A stretch of 64,000 nucleotides of DNA, taken from NCBI GenBank assembly GCA_035716025.1, contig DASTKH010000004.1, forward strand, positions 32,807-96,806, in the 5' to 3' direction. This DNA is from JADGHE01 sp035716025. GTDB taxonomy: Bacteria; Pseudomonadota; Alphaproteobacteria; Rhizobiales; Xanthobacteraceae. Positions 57,686 to 64,000 of this stretch are shown one piece after another (the first letter of the stretch is position 1; each line of letters begins with the position of its first letter). A program made the position numbers and the translations under genes. Below the pieces are notes generated by a model, which was not told the origin of the DNA, did no database searches, and saw only the letters and a program-made list of their open reading frames with translations.

Positions 57686-59323
57686 CTATTCGGCGGCAAG
57701 ACTCGTGGGTGCGTGCTCGGGCCTGTATCGCACCACCTTGTTTCGCCCGTCGGCCTTGGCTTGATAAAGGGCGTTGTCCGCGGCGCGCATCAGGGTGGCA
57801 ACGCCGGACATGCCGAGCGTGGCTTCGGCGACGCCGATGCTCACGGTCAGCGACACGCCTTTTCCGCTCACGTTGAAGGCGGTTTCGGCGATGCGCCTGC
57901 GCAGCCGTTCGGCGAGTACCGCGGCTTCTTCGACGCCCGTTTCGGGCAGGAGGATGACGAATTCCTCGCCGCCGAGCCGCGCCAGGACATCCGCGCTCCG
58001 CTTTTCGGCGGCGCACAAGCCGGCGAGTTGCTGGAGCGCCTTGTCGCCGGCCTCATGGCCATATTGGTCGTTGATCCGCTTGAAATGATCGATGTCGACG
58101 ACCATCAGGGAGATTGGCCTTTGATATCTCTGCAGGCGGCTCCAGGCGTTCTCGGCGACCGCAAGAAAATGTCGGCGGTTGAAGATGCCGGTGAGCGAGT
58201 CGATCGTCGCGAGGCCTTCGAGCTCCTTCGCATGGCGAACGAGATCGGTCACGTCGTGATAGGTGACCATGCGGCCGCCGCCGGGAAGCGGCGTGCAGCG
58301 CGACCGGATCGTGTTTCCGTTCGCGAGCTGAAAGTCGGCGACCTGGGGCATGTCGGACCGGATGAAGGCGACGCGCTGGGCGACGACAGCCTCGATCTGA
58401 CCCGGCGGGGGCGTGTAAGCGCTCCTTTCGATGGTCTCGCGCAAGAACTGGGGAAATGCCGGCTTCGTTGCGATGTCGGCTTCGGTGATCCCCCAGAACT
58501 GCCGCAGAATGCGATTTGCGAATTGCACGTTCAGGTTCGCATCGAGCAGCAGCACGCCGTCGTTGACGTTTTCGAAGGCTTGGCGCAGCACTTCGAGCTC
58601 GTCGGCGTGTCGCACGATGGCGGTGACGTCGGTGTAGCACAAGAGGCGCCAACCCCCGGGCAGGGCCGTGCACTGCAGGTGCAAAACATCGCCGTTCGCC
58701 ATCCGCAGTTCGCGCGGCTGTGCGTCGCCCGATTTGACGGAGGTGACAATCTCCGCGACGAACGCATCGGTCTCGGCCGGCGGAACGACATAGGCCTCCG
58801 CCTCGTGCCCGTGATACATCAGCCCCACGAAGGCCGGTTTGCTGTCGGCCTTCACATCCGGCAGCTTCCACATGCGCCGGAACGCGTGGTTGATGAACTG
58901 CGCGCGCATGTCGTTGTCGAGCAACACGATCCCGAGATCGACCTGGTCGAACGCGGCGCGCAGACGCAGGATCTCGCTGCGTAGGAGGTCGATATGGCCC
59001 GCATGCTCGCCTTCCGCGGAGGAATCATCGGCCGGCGCGGCAGGAGGCTCGGCGGCGTCGGCATGGCCCGGGCAGCCGAGCGGGAAATGCACGCCGACGC
59101 TGTTTCGCGCCTGCCACACGCGATGGGACGGAATCGGCACGGGCAGGCCCTCGACAATCAACTCGAAATCGCGCGGAATGCCTTGCGGGCTCTGGACCTG
59201 GATGCAAGCCCCCGTGTCGGACAGATTGCGCACGACGCAATCCAGCACGGATTGCTTGTGGTTGAAGATGATCTTCCCCGCTCGCAGCGTTCGCGACCGC
59301 GGCGTGGTCCGGCGCTCGTCCAT
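57686..59323 (-). CDS. PilZ-PAS-PAS-GGEEF diguanylate cyclase
   Basis: This 545-residue cyclase has an N-terminal PilZ domain: RRTTPRSR (RxxxR) and NLSDTG (D/NxSxxG), the c-di-GMP-binding pattern. Two PAS-like repeats follow (FDQVDLGIVLLDNDMRAQFI and FENVNDGVLLLDANLNVQFA, then GNTIRSRCTPLPGGGRMVTYHD). The catalytic domain has VVDIDHFKRINDQYGHEAG, GGEEF and the inhibitory-site RSAD five residues upstream. Both halves can bind c-di-GMP, so it is probably a self-sensing cyclase. No membrane helix is seen. The ATG at 59323 is chosen over 59335, four codons upstream. Confidence 0.9.
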   Translation of the reverse strand: MDERRTTPRSRTLRAGKIIFNHKQSVLDCVVRNLSDTGACIQVQSPQGIPRDFELIVEGLPVPIPSHRVWQARNSVGVHFPLGCPGHADAAEPPAAPADDSSAEGEHAGHIDLLRSEILRLRAAFDQVDLGIVLLDNDMRAQFINHAFRRMWKLPDVKADSKPAFVGLMYHGHEAEAYVVPPAETDAFVAEIVTSVKSGDAQPRELRMANGDVLHLQCTALPGGWRLLCYTDVTAIVRHADELEVLRQAFENVNDGVLLLDANLNVQFANRILRQFWGITEADIATKPAFPQFLRETIERSAYTPPPGQIEAVVAQRVAFIRSDMPQVADFQLANGNTIRSRCTPLPGGGRMVTYHDVTDLVRHAKELEGLATIDSLTGIFNRRHFLAVAENAWSRLQRYQRPISLMVVDIDHFKRINDQYGHEAGDKALQQLAGLCAAEKRSADVLARLGGEEFVILLPETGVEEAAVLAERLRRRIAETAFNVSGKGVSLTVSIGVAEATLGMSGVATLMRAADNALYQAKADGRNKVVRYRPEHAPTSLAAE

Positions 59324-59402
59324 GACGGACCCCATTTGGAGCGCCCGCGAAGATCGCGCTTCCGCCTTTGGGAAAGCCTAGCAGGGTCCGCCTAATTTAT
59401 AG

Positions 59403-60635
59403 TCAATTGTCCGAAAGGCGGCGGGCCAGCACGGCTTCCGCCGCCGCCACGCCGGTGCGGTAGGCGCCGTGGGCGGTCGAGAAGTCGTGCGCCGAGCATG
59501 CTTCGCCGGCAAAGAAGAGGCGGTCCTCGACCGCGGCGGCAAGCCGCGCACGCGCGTCGCCACAACCCACGCGGCCGTAAGAGTAAGAGCCGCGGGCGAA
59601 TTCGTCGCGATCCCAGGCCGAAACGGCTGCGAACCGCAGACGCTTGCGCATGGCATTCCCGAACACGCCGGCGAGTTCGTCGATCGCGAATTGGGCGAAG
59701 CCCTTTTCCCCTGCGCCCTCGAGGGCACGCGCGTGCGCGCCCCCGAAATAGGCTTCAATCACCGGGAGGCCGAACGGGCGCAGGTGATAGCTCGCGGTCG
59801 CAAGCCTATCGATTGCGCCCATCACGCGCGTTTCCGCCGGCAGGTCATCCGGCATTGCGACATGGAGGAAGAGCTTGTCGGCGAGGCCGAGCGGCAAGGC
59901 GTCCGCGGCGGCGAGCTTGTCCGGCAGGGCCGGGCGGAAGCGAAGGGACTCGCTGCCGATCACGGAGGTGGGAACGGTCACCACGGCCGCTTCGGCTTCG
60001 AGGTCCCCGCGCGAGGTTTCGATGCGCAGTCGCGTGCCGGAATGATCGATGAGCGTTGCGGCGCAGCCGAGCCGCACGTCAAGACCGGTCGCGTGGGCGC
60101 AGACGAGTGCGCCGTAACCTTCGGCGACGCGCCAGTTGATACCCGAATCCCGATAGCGCCGGAAATCGTGGGCCGAAATGCGGTCGAGCTCGACCCCGTT
60201 CGCGAAGGTGCTGACCGCGTTCAGCAGCGCGTTCCACCGGTTGCCGGGTTCGAGCAGTTCGGAGGCCGCGCAGTCGCGATCCTCGGGCACCCGGTCCACC
60301 CGTGCATCGAAGGCGTCGCGCGCGCGGGCGAAATCCTCCTGATCGGGGATCGGAAAATTGATGCTGAGAGAACTGCGGCGCCAGGGCGCGTTCCGCCGGT
60401 CGATCGTAAAGCCCCGCATCCGCGCGATCTCGGCCCATTCGTTTTCGCCGGCCGAATGCAGCCAGCCGCAGCCCATATCGAGCGGCAGGCCGTCGACGGT
60501 TCGCGTCCAGGCGCGTCCACCGAGCCGCAGGCGCGCTTCCAGAACAACGGTCGACAGGCCCGTACCCTGAAGACGGCGCGCGGCAGCGATTCCGGCGGCA
60601 CCGGCTCCGATCACCACGACGTCGAAATGACTCAT
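59403..60635 (-). CDS. FAD-dependent amine oxidase family protein
   Basis: This 410-residue flavoprotein begins MSHFDVVVIGAGAAGIAAAR, the FAD-binding fold, then LEARLRLGGRAWT and LDMGCGWLHSAGEN. The C-terminal AVEDRLFFAGEACSAHDFSTAHGAY with FAGE motif is typical of monoamine oxidases and related amine or polyamine oxidases. The conserved C-terminal cysteine for covalent FAD is not obvious. The frame is open to 60677. It follows TrcR by 56 bases and precedes the PilZ cyclase by 79 bases on the same strand, so it may belong to a transcript starting at trcR. The substrate is unknown. Confidence 0.85.
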   Translation of the reverse strand: MSHFDVVVIGAGAAGIAAARRLQGTGLSTVVLEARLRLGGRAWTRTVDGLPLDMGCGWLHSAGENEWAEIARMRGFTIDRRNAPWRRSSLSINFPIPDQEDFARARDAFDARVDRVPEDRDCAASELLEPGNRWNALLNAVSTFANGVELDRISAHDFRRYRDSGINWRVAEGYGALVCAHATGLDVRLGCAATLIDHSGTRLRIETSRGDLEAEAAVVTVPTSVIGSESLRFRPALPDKLAAADALPLGLADKLFLHVAMPDDLPAETRVMGAIDRLATASYHLRPFGLPVIEAYFGGAHARALEGAGEKGFAQFAIDELAGVFGNAMRKRLRFAAVSAWDRDEFARGSYSYGRVGCGDARARLAAAVEDRLFFAGEACSAHDFSTAHGAYRTGVAAAEAVLARRLSDN

Positions 60636-60691
60636 AGGGGCAGCGGCGAAAAGCCAGGCGCGGGCATGCTCTCGCACGCCGAAGGTCGCAT

Positions 60692-61372
60692 CTACTCGCT
60701 CTTGCCGCCGAGCTGCTTGAGCTTTGCGAAGACGGCCTCGACGTTGATCTCGTCGGAAGATTTCTCGGATTGCTCCGGCTCCTCGTGAGGGGCGGTCGTC
60801 ACTTCGGCCGGCAGCAATGTCGCGCCCTGGTGGGCGGCGACGGTCGGCTTCTCCTTGGCGGCGCGCTGAACCTCGAGGTCAAGGTCGAGCTGCGAGCAGA
60901 GGCCGAGCGTCACGGGATCGAGGGGCTGCAGATTCGCCGCGTTCCAGTGGGTCCGCTCGCGGATGGACTGGATGGTCGATTTGGTCGTCCCGACCAACCG
61001 CATGATCTGGCTGTCCTTCAGCTCGGGGTGGTTGCGGATGAGCCAAAGGATTGCGTTGGGCCGGTCTTGACGGCGCGACACCGGCGTATAGCGCGGTCCG
61101 CGCTTCGCCTTCGGCTGCGGCAGCCGCACCTTCGGCGCGGCGATCTTGAGCCGAATGTCCGGGTTCGCCTCCGCTTCGGCGATGTCTTCGCGTGTGAGCT
61201 GGCCGGTGAGCACCGGATCAAGGCCCTTGATGCCCTGCGCGGCGTCGCCGTCGGCGATCGCTTTCACTTCGAGGGGGTGCAGCTTGCAGAAATCCGCGAT
61301 CTGCTCGAACGACAGCGATGTGTTTTCCACGAGCCAGACGGCGGTCGCTTTCGGCATCAATGGCTGCGTCAT
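60692..61372 (-). CDS. trcR: Cell-cycle transcriptional regulator TrcR (DUF1013)
   Basis: This 226-residue DNA-binding protein is of a family restricted to alphaproteobacteria. The DUF1013 core begins TAVWLVENTSLSFEQIADFC and includes HPLEVKAIADGDAAQGIKG, a basic linker and a helix-turn-helix-like HPELKDSQIMRLVGTTKST followed by IQSIRERTHWN. The C-terminal 60 residues are acidic and variable. GAGGT lies about ten bases before the ATG. TrcR is a proposed cell-cycle transcription factor in Brucella and Caulobacter relatives. Its leader contains a hairpin and a perfect dyad. Confidence 0.9.
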   Translation of the reverse strand: MTQPLMPKATAVWLVENTSLSFEQIADFCKLHPLEVKAIADGDAAQGIKGLDPVLTGQLTREDIAEAEANPDIRLKIAAPKVRLPQPKAKRGPRYTPVSRRQDRPNAILWLIRNHPELKDSQIMRLVGTTKSTIQSIRERTHWNAANLQPLDPVTLGLCSQLDLDLEVQRAAKEKPTVAAHQGATLLPAEVTTAPHEEPEQSEKSSDEINVEAVFAKLKQLGGKSE

Positions 61373-61390
61373 TGGATAATACCTCTTTGC

Positions 61391-61415
61391 GCTCCGCCCG
61401 CCCGTCGGGCGGAGC
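61391..61415 (-). promoter_or_regulatory. GC-rich hairpin in trcR leader
   Basis: A perfect 9-bp stem GCTCCGCCC/GGGCGGAGC with a 7-base loop lies 18 bases upstream of the trcR ATG. It is close enough to affect ribosome access or transcript stability. Confidence 0.4.
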
Positions 61416-61421
61416 CATCAC

Positions 61422-61436
61422 GTCATCGGCGATGAC
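61422..61436. promoter_or_regulatory. 15-bp dyad upstream of trcR
   Basis: GTCATCG-G-CGATGAC is a perfect inverted repeat with a single central base, 50 bases upstream of trcR. This is the usual form of a transcription-factor half-turn dyad; it may be an operator for trcR. Confidence 0.45.
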
Positions 61437-61632
61437 AGGATTTGACACGAAATATAGGTCGGCAATGGGCTTCTGTCCATGATTCGGCGGGTGGGCACAG
61501 CATTGCAGAGGCCCCCGGGGTGCCGGCAGCGATGCACTGGGGCCACAGCGCGGCACTCTCTTCATCCGTCGCATCTAGGATAATTTGCAGGCGACCGGGC
61601 TTCCCGCTAGGATTTTTCCCGGGAGCAGAGCC

Positions 61633-62445
61633 ATGCGGGTCTTGTTGGCGCTCGTCGGGGCGGTTCTGTTGAGCTATCTGGTCGCTGACCAGATCCGCTA
61701 TTTGCCCGGCGATTCCGTTGCGGCGATCGTGCAGAGGCCGGTGCCTGTCCTGGCGGCGGTCGCGCGGGCCGATTTGCCGGCCGCGACGCCGGCGGTCTAC
61801 ACCGAGCCCGCCTCGGCGGAGCGGGGGAGCGGAAACCCGATCCTTCTCGTGGCGCTCGATCCGGCCGCCATTCGGTACCCGGCGCAGCCGACCGATCCGA
61901 TCGGCGAGTTTGCGCTGGTGCTCTCGGGGCAGGATGCGAGGCGAGCGGCGGGTCTGGACTCCTCTCGCGGACTTGGCGATGCGGTGGGCCGTTTGCGGCT
62001 GCTCTGGCCGGGCTTCGATCCGGACGCGTTCGCCTCGACAGAGTCGCCGGCTGCGGCCGCACCGGCTGCGAAACTGCCGCAGCAGGCACCGGCCGAGGAC
62101 GGCGCACGCCCGTCGAATCCACCGTCTGCGGAAATGGCTTCATTTGAGGCGGAGGTGGAACGGGAACCGGAACCTTCGGCCGCGGCGACGGCTTCCGAGC
62201 CGGCGCCCGCCGATGCGTTGCCGATCTCGCCGCCCGTACCCTTGGCGCGTTCTTCGGCACCCCCTCGCGCCGGCGCACCGGTTTCGAGAGGGGCGGCGAG
62301 AGCCAAGCCGCCGACCGGCCCCGCTCCGGCGCGCCAATTGGCTTCCGTCGCGCCCGACGCCGAGACGCCGGGAGAAAGGCCCGTCCTGGCGTGCGGCGCG
62401 AGCGCCTGCGGTCCGCGCCTGCTGCTGCTCGGGGTCGGCTTCTGA
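61633..62445 (+). CDS. Hypothetical N-terminally anchored, proline/alanine-rich protein
   Basis: This 270-residue protein has an N-terminal hydrophobic helix (MRVLLALVGAVLLSYLVADQ) that is a membrane anchor or uncleaved signal. A central part has one recognisable region LDSSRGLGDAVGRLRLLWPGFDPDAF, and a long P/A/S/E-rich segment follows (about 150-255). It ends in a hydrophobic stretch ACGPRLLLLGVGF with two cysteines just before. No family is recognised. GGGAGC seven bases ahead of the ATG supports the start. It lies 48 bases upstream of ispH, possibly co-transcribed. Confidence 0.5.
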   Translation: MRVLLALVGAVLLSYLVADQIRYLPGDSVAAIVQRPVPVLAAVARADLPAATPAVYTEPASAERGSGNPILLVALDPAAIRYPAQPTDPIGEFALVLSGQDARRAAGLDSSRGLGDAVGRLRLLWPGFDPDAFASTESPAAAAPAAKLPQQAPAEDGARPSNPPSAEMASFEAEVEREPEPSAAATASEPAPADALPISPPVPLARSSAPPRAGAPVSRGAARAKPPTGPAPARQLASVAPDAETPGERPVLACGASACGPRLLLLGVGF

Positions 62446-62493
62446 CCGGCCGCGCTTGACACGGGGTGCCGGGCTCCGCCATCTCGGATCGGA

Positions 62494-63480
62494 ATGTCCG
62501 CATCCTCGCCATGCTCACCGCAAAGGCCGCCGCTGCGCATTTACCTCTGTGCGCCGCGGGGCTTCTGCGCGGGCGTCGTGCGGGCGATCGACTCCGTCGA
62601 GCAGGCGCTGGCGCTCTATGGACCGCCGGTCTATGTGCGGCACGAGATCGTCCACAACCGCTATGTCGTCGAGGCTCTCAAGGCCAAAGGCGCGGTCTTC
62701 GTCGAGGAGCTCGACGAGGTGCCGGACACCCAAGCCCCGGTTATCTTCTCGGCCCACGGCGTACCGCGGGCCGTTCCCGATGAGGCCGCGCGCCGTAACC
62801 TTTTCGCGATCGATGCGACCTGCCCCCTGGTGACCAAGGTCCATCGGGAAGCGGAACTTCACTTCCGCCGCGGCCGCGAGATCGCGCTGATCGGTCACGC
62901 GGGGCATCCGGAGGTCGTCGGTACGATGGGCCAGTTGCCCGCGGGCGCGGTCGCGCTCATCGAAACGATCGAGTGCGCGGAGGCCTTCTCGCCGCGCGAT
63001 CCGGAGCGCCTCGCTTATGTGACGCAGACGACGCTCTCGGTCGACGACACGGCGGAGATCGTCGCCTGCCTGAAGCGCCGCTTTCCGGCCATCGTCGGCC
63101 CGCACCGGGAGGACATCTGCTACGCCACGACGAACCGGCAGGAAGCCGTAAAGCGGGTCGCCCCGCATGTGGACGCCCTTATCGTAGTGGGCGCCCCCAA
63201 TTCCTCGAATTCGCAGCGGCTGCGGGAGGTGGCGGAGCGGGCGGGCTGCCGCCGCGCCGTGCTCCTCCAGCGCGCCGCCGACATCGATTGGGCGGCGCTC
63301 GGCGCGATCACCACCCTCGGCCTCACGGCCGGCGCCTCCGCGCCCGAGATTCTCGTGGAGGAGATCATCGACGCGTTCGCCGCGCGATTCAGCGTGCAGG
63401 TCGAGACGGTTTCGACCGCGCGCGAAGGGGTGTTCTTCCCCTTGCCGCGGCCATTGCGCGAAACCGCCGCGACCGACTAG
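62494..63480 (+). CDS. ispH: 4-hydroxy-3-methylbut-2-enyl diphosphate reductase
   Basis: This [4Fe-4S] enzyme makes IPP and DMAPP in the last step of the MEP isoprenoid pathway. It has 328 residues. The three cluster cysteines are Cys25 (APRGFCAGV), Cys110 (DATCPLV) and Cys209 (EDICYATTNRQ). SAHGVP, KVHREA, the TQTTLS segment and GAPNSSNSQRL are also present. Residues 1-12 ahead of the core are variable. The next gene is thrB, an order common in alphaproteobacteria (ispH-thrB-rnhA). Confidence 0.96.
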   Translation: MSASSPCSPQRPPLRIYLCAPRGFCAGVVRAIDSVEQALALYGPPVYVRHEIVHNRYVVEALKAKGAVFVEELDEVPDTQAPVIFSAHGVPRAVPDEAARRNLFAIDATCPLVTKVHREAELHFRRGREIALIGHAGHPEVVGTMGQLPAGAVALIETIECAEAFSPRDPERLAYVTQTTLSVDDTAEIVACLKRRFPAIVGPHREDICYATTNRQEAVKRVAPHVDALIVVGAPNSSNSQRLREVAERAGCRRAVLLQRAADIDWAALGAITTLGLTAGASAPEILVEEIIDAFAARFSVQVETVSTAREGVFFPLPRPLRETAATD

Positions 63481-63547
63481 GCTCTTGCGCCTTTCGCAAG
63501 CCGCGCGCACGACCGTGATTTCGCAGGAGATGAAAGCAAGACCCGGT

Positions 63548-63563
63548 CCGGGCGAATGCCCGG
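63548..63563 (+). promoter_or_regulatory. Hairpin in ispH-thrB intergenic region
   Basis: A perfect stem CCGGGC-GAAT-GCCCGG with a tetraloop lies in the 204-base gap, and its flanks can extend it (GGT with GGCC). A second small stem CTTGCG/CGCAAG begins four bases after the ispH stop. They may form a terminator or leader structure; no T-run is present. Confidence 0.35.
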
Positions 63564-63684
63564 GGCCGACGGGCTGCGGCGCGTTCGGGCGCAAGGGGGG
63601 GCATCTGCGCGCCCGCGGCTGCCGCCCGGTCACCGGCACCGCGTCGGCCGCAGGGCCGGCATTGTTGCGAGCGGCGTAAGGCCC

Positions 63685-64000
63685 ATGGCTGTCTACACGG
63701 ACGTTCAGGCGGAGGAACTCGAGGCGTTCCTGTCCGGCTACGACATCGGCCCGCTCCTGTCCTACAAGGGGATTGCCGAGGGCGTCGAAAATTCCAATTA
63801 TCTGGTTCACGCCGGCCGCGGCCATTACATCCTCACGCTGTACGAGAAACGCGTCGATCCGGGCGATCTGCCGTTCTTCATCGGGTTGATGGAGCACCTG
63901 GCGGCGCGCGGCATCAATTGCCCGCAGCCGGTCAAGAACCGCTCGGGCAAGGCGCTGGGCGTGCTCGCCGGGCGGCCGGCGGCGCTCGTCACCTTCCTGG
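63685..64000 (+). CDS. thrB: Homoserine kinase type II, N-terminal part (cut by window edge)
   Basis: The first 105 codons of the protein-kinase-like homoserine kinase, which phosphorylates homoserine for threonine synthesis, are present. It begins MAVYTDVQAEELEAFLSGYD, then LLSYKGIAEGVENSNYLVH, the nucleotide-binding loop, and HYILTLYEKRVDPGDLPFFI with the catalytic-lysine-like region, as in the alphaproteobacterial ThrB. The 5' side has the ispH gene 204 bases upstream. The catalytic loop and C-terminus lie outside the window. Confidence 0.93.
   Translation, partial: MAVYTDVQAEELEAFLSGYDIGPLLSYKGIAEGVENSNYLVHAGRGHYILTLYEKRVDPGDLPFFIGLMEHLAARGINCPQPVKNRSGKALGVLAGRPAALVTFL

Noticed and set aside
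63481..63684. Small RNA or SRP RNA between ispH and thrB
   Set aside because: Hairpins are present but none of the conserved SRP or known sRNA motifs is seen.

Overview
The window is a 64 kb piece of a GC-rich alphaproteobacterial chromosome, most likely from Hyphomicrobiales (Rhizobiales), in the broad Xanthobacteraceae/Nitrobacteraceae neighbourhood. The evidence is the TrcR (DUF1013) cell-cycle regulator, the three-part proton-translocating transhydrogenase (pntAA, pntAB, pntB), the 50-residue aa3-oxidase subunit IV, a type II homoserine kinase next to ispH, DUF882 and YcbB-like envelope enzymes, and a DUF3618/holin stress cassette. I see no rRNA, tRNA, CRISPR array, insertion sequence or prophage. 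Gene density is high and almost every gap is under 300 bases. Both ends cut genes: hemH on the left and thrB on the right.

Region by region. 1-2 kb: partial ferrochelatase and a Tat-exported metallophosphatase. 2-10.7 kb: one minus-strand operon holding a complete branched-chain-type ABC importer (LivG, H, M, substrate-binding protein, F) flanked by two AMP-forming CoA ligases, which looks like an uptake-and-activation module for an unidentified organic acid. 11-18 kb: two cupin proteins, a 1212-residue fused indolepyruvate:ferredoxin oxidoreductase, a divergent acyl-CoA dehydrogenase with an altered catalytic-base motif, and a gene of unknown function in operon with a bicupin. 18-21.6 kb: a small Arg/Trp/His-rich secreted protein, an SDR dehydrogenase and a cobalt-type nitrile hydratase operon. 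21.7-31 kb: envelope and regulation genes, namely a DUF882 peptidase-like protein, a HerA-like ATPase, an L,D-transpeptidase, an NtrC-type regulator and a TerC-family membrane protein. 31-36 kb: a coupled HTH regulator/partner pair, an M3 oligopeptidase, a small membrane protein and an ABC1 kinase. 36-39.4 kb: aa3 oxidase subunit IV and transhydrogenase genes. 39.6-41.7 kb: a translationally coupled three-gene envelope-stress cassette. 41.7-46.2 kb: a TPR lipoprotein, rpsU, purE/purK, a diguanylate cyclase and two divergent DUF465 genes. 46.4-57.7 kb: a Bug-type binding protein, two tandem GMC oxidoreductases, GST, two more acyl-CoA synthetases (one PrpE-like), an MBL hydrolase and a TSUP transporter. 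57.7-64 kb: a PilZ-PAS-PAS-GGEEF cyclase, an amine-oxidase-like flavoprotein, TrcR, an unknown anchored protein, ispH and thrB.

Taken together, the accessory metabolism favours uptake and CoA activation of organic acids (four acyl-CoA synthetases, two kinds of binding-protein uptake, acyl-CoA dehydrogenase, aryl-pyruvate oxidoreductase, nitrile hydratase). The rest is housekeeping, envelope and cell-cycle functions. The least explained items are the HTH/partner pair with its alternating GATAG half-sites, the bicupin operon with its 203-residue partner, the Arg/Trp/His repeat protein, and the stress cassette with an EcfG-like promoter. Start codons were chosen from Shine-Dalgarno spacing and family alignment by eye. 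No database search was run.
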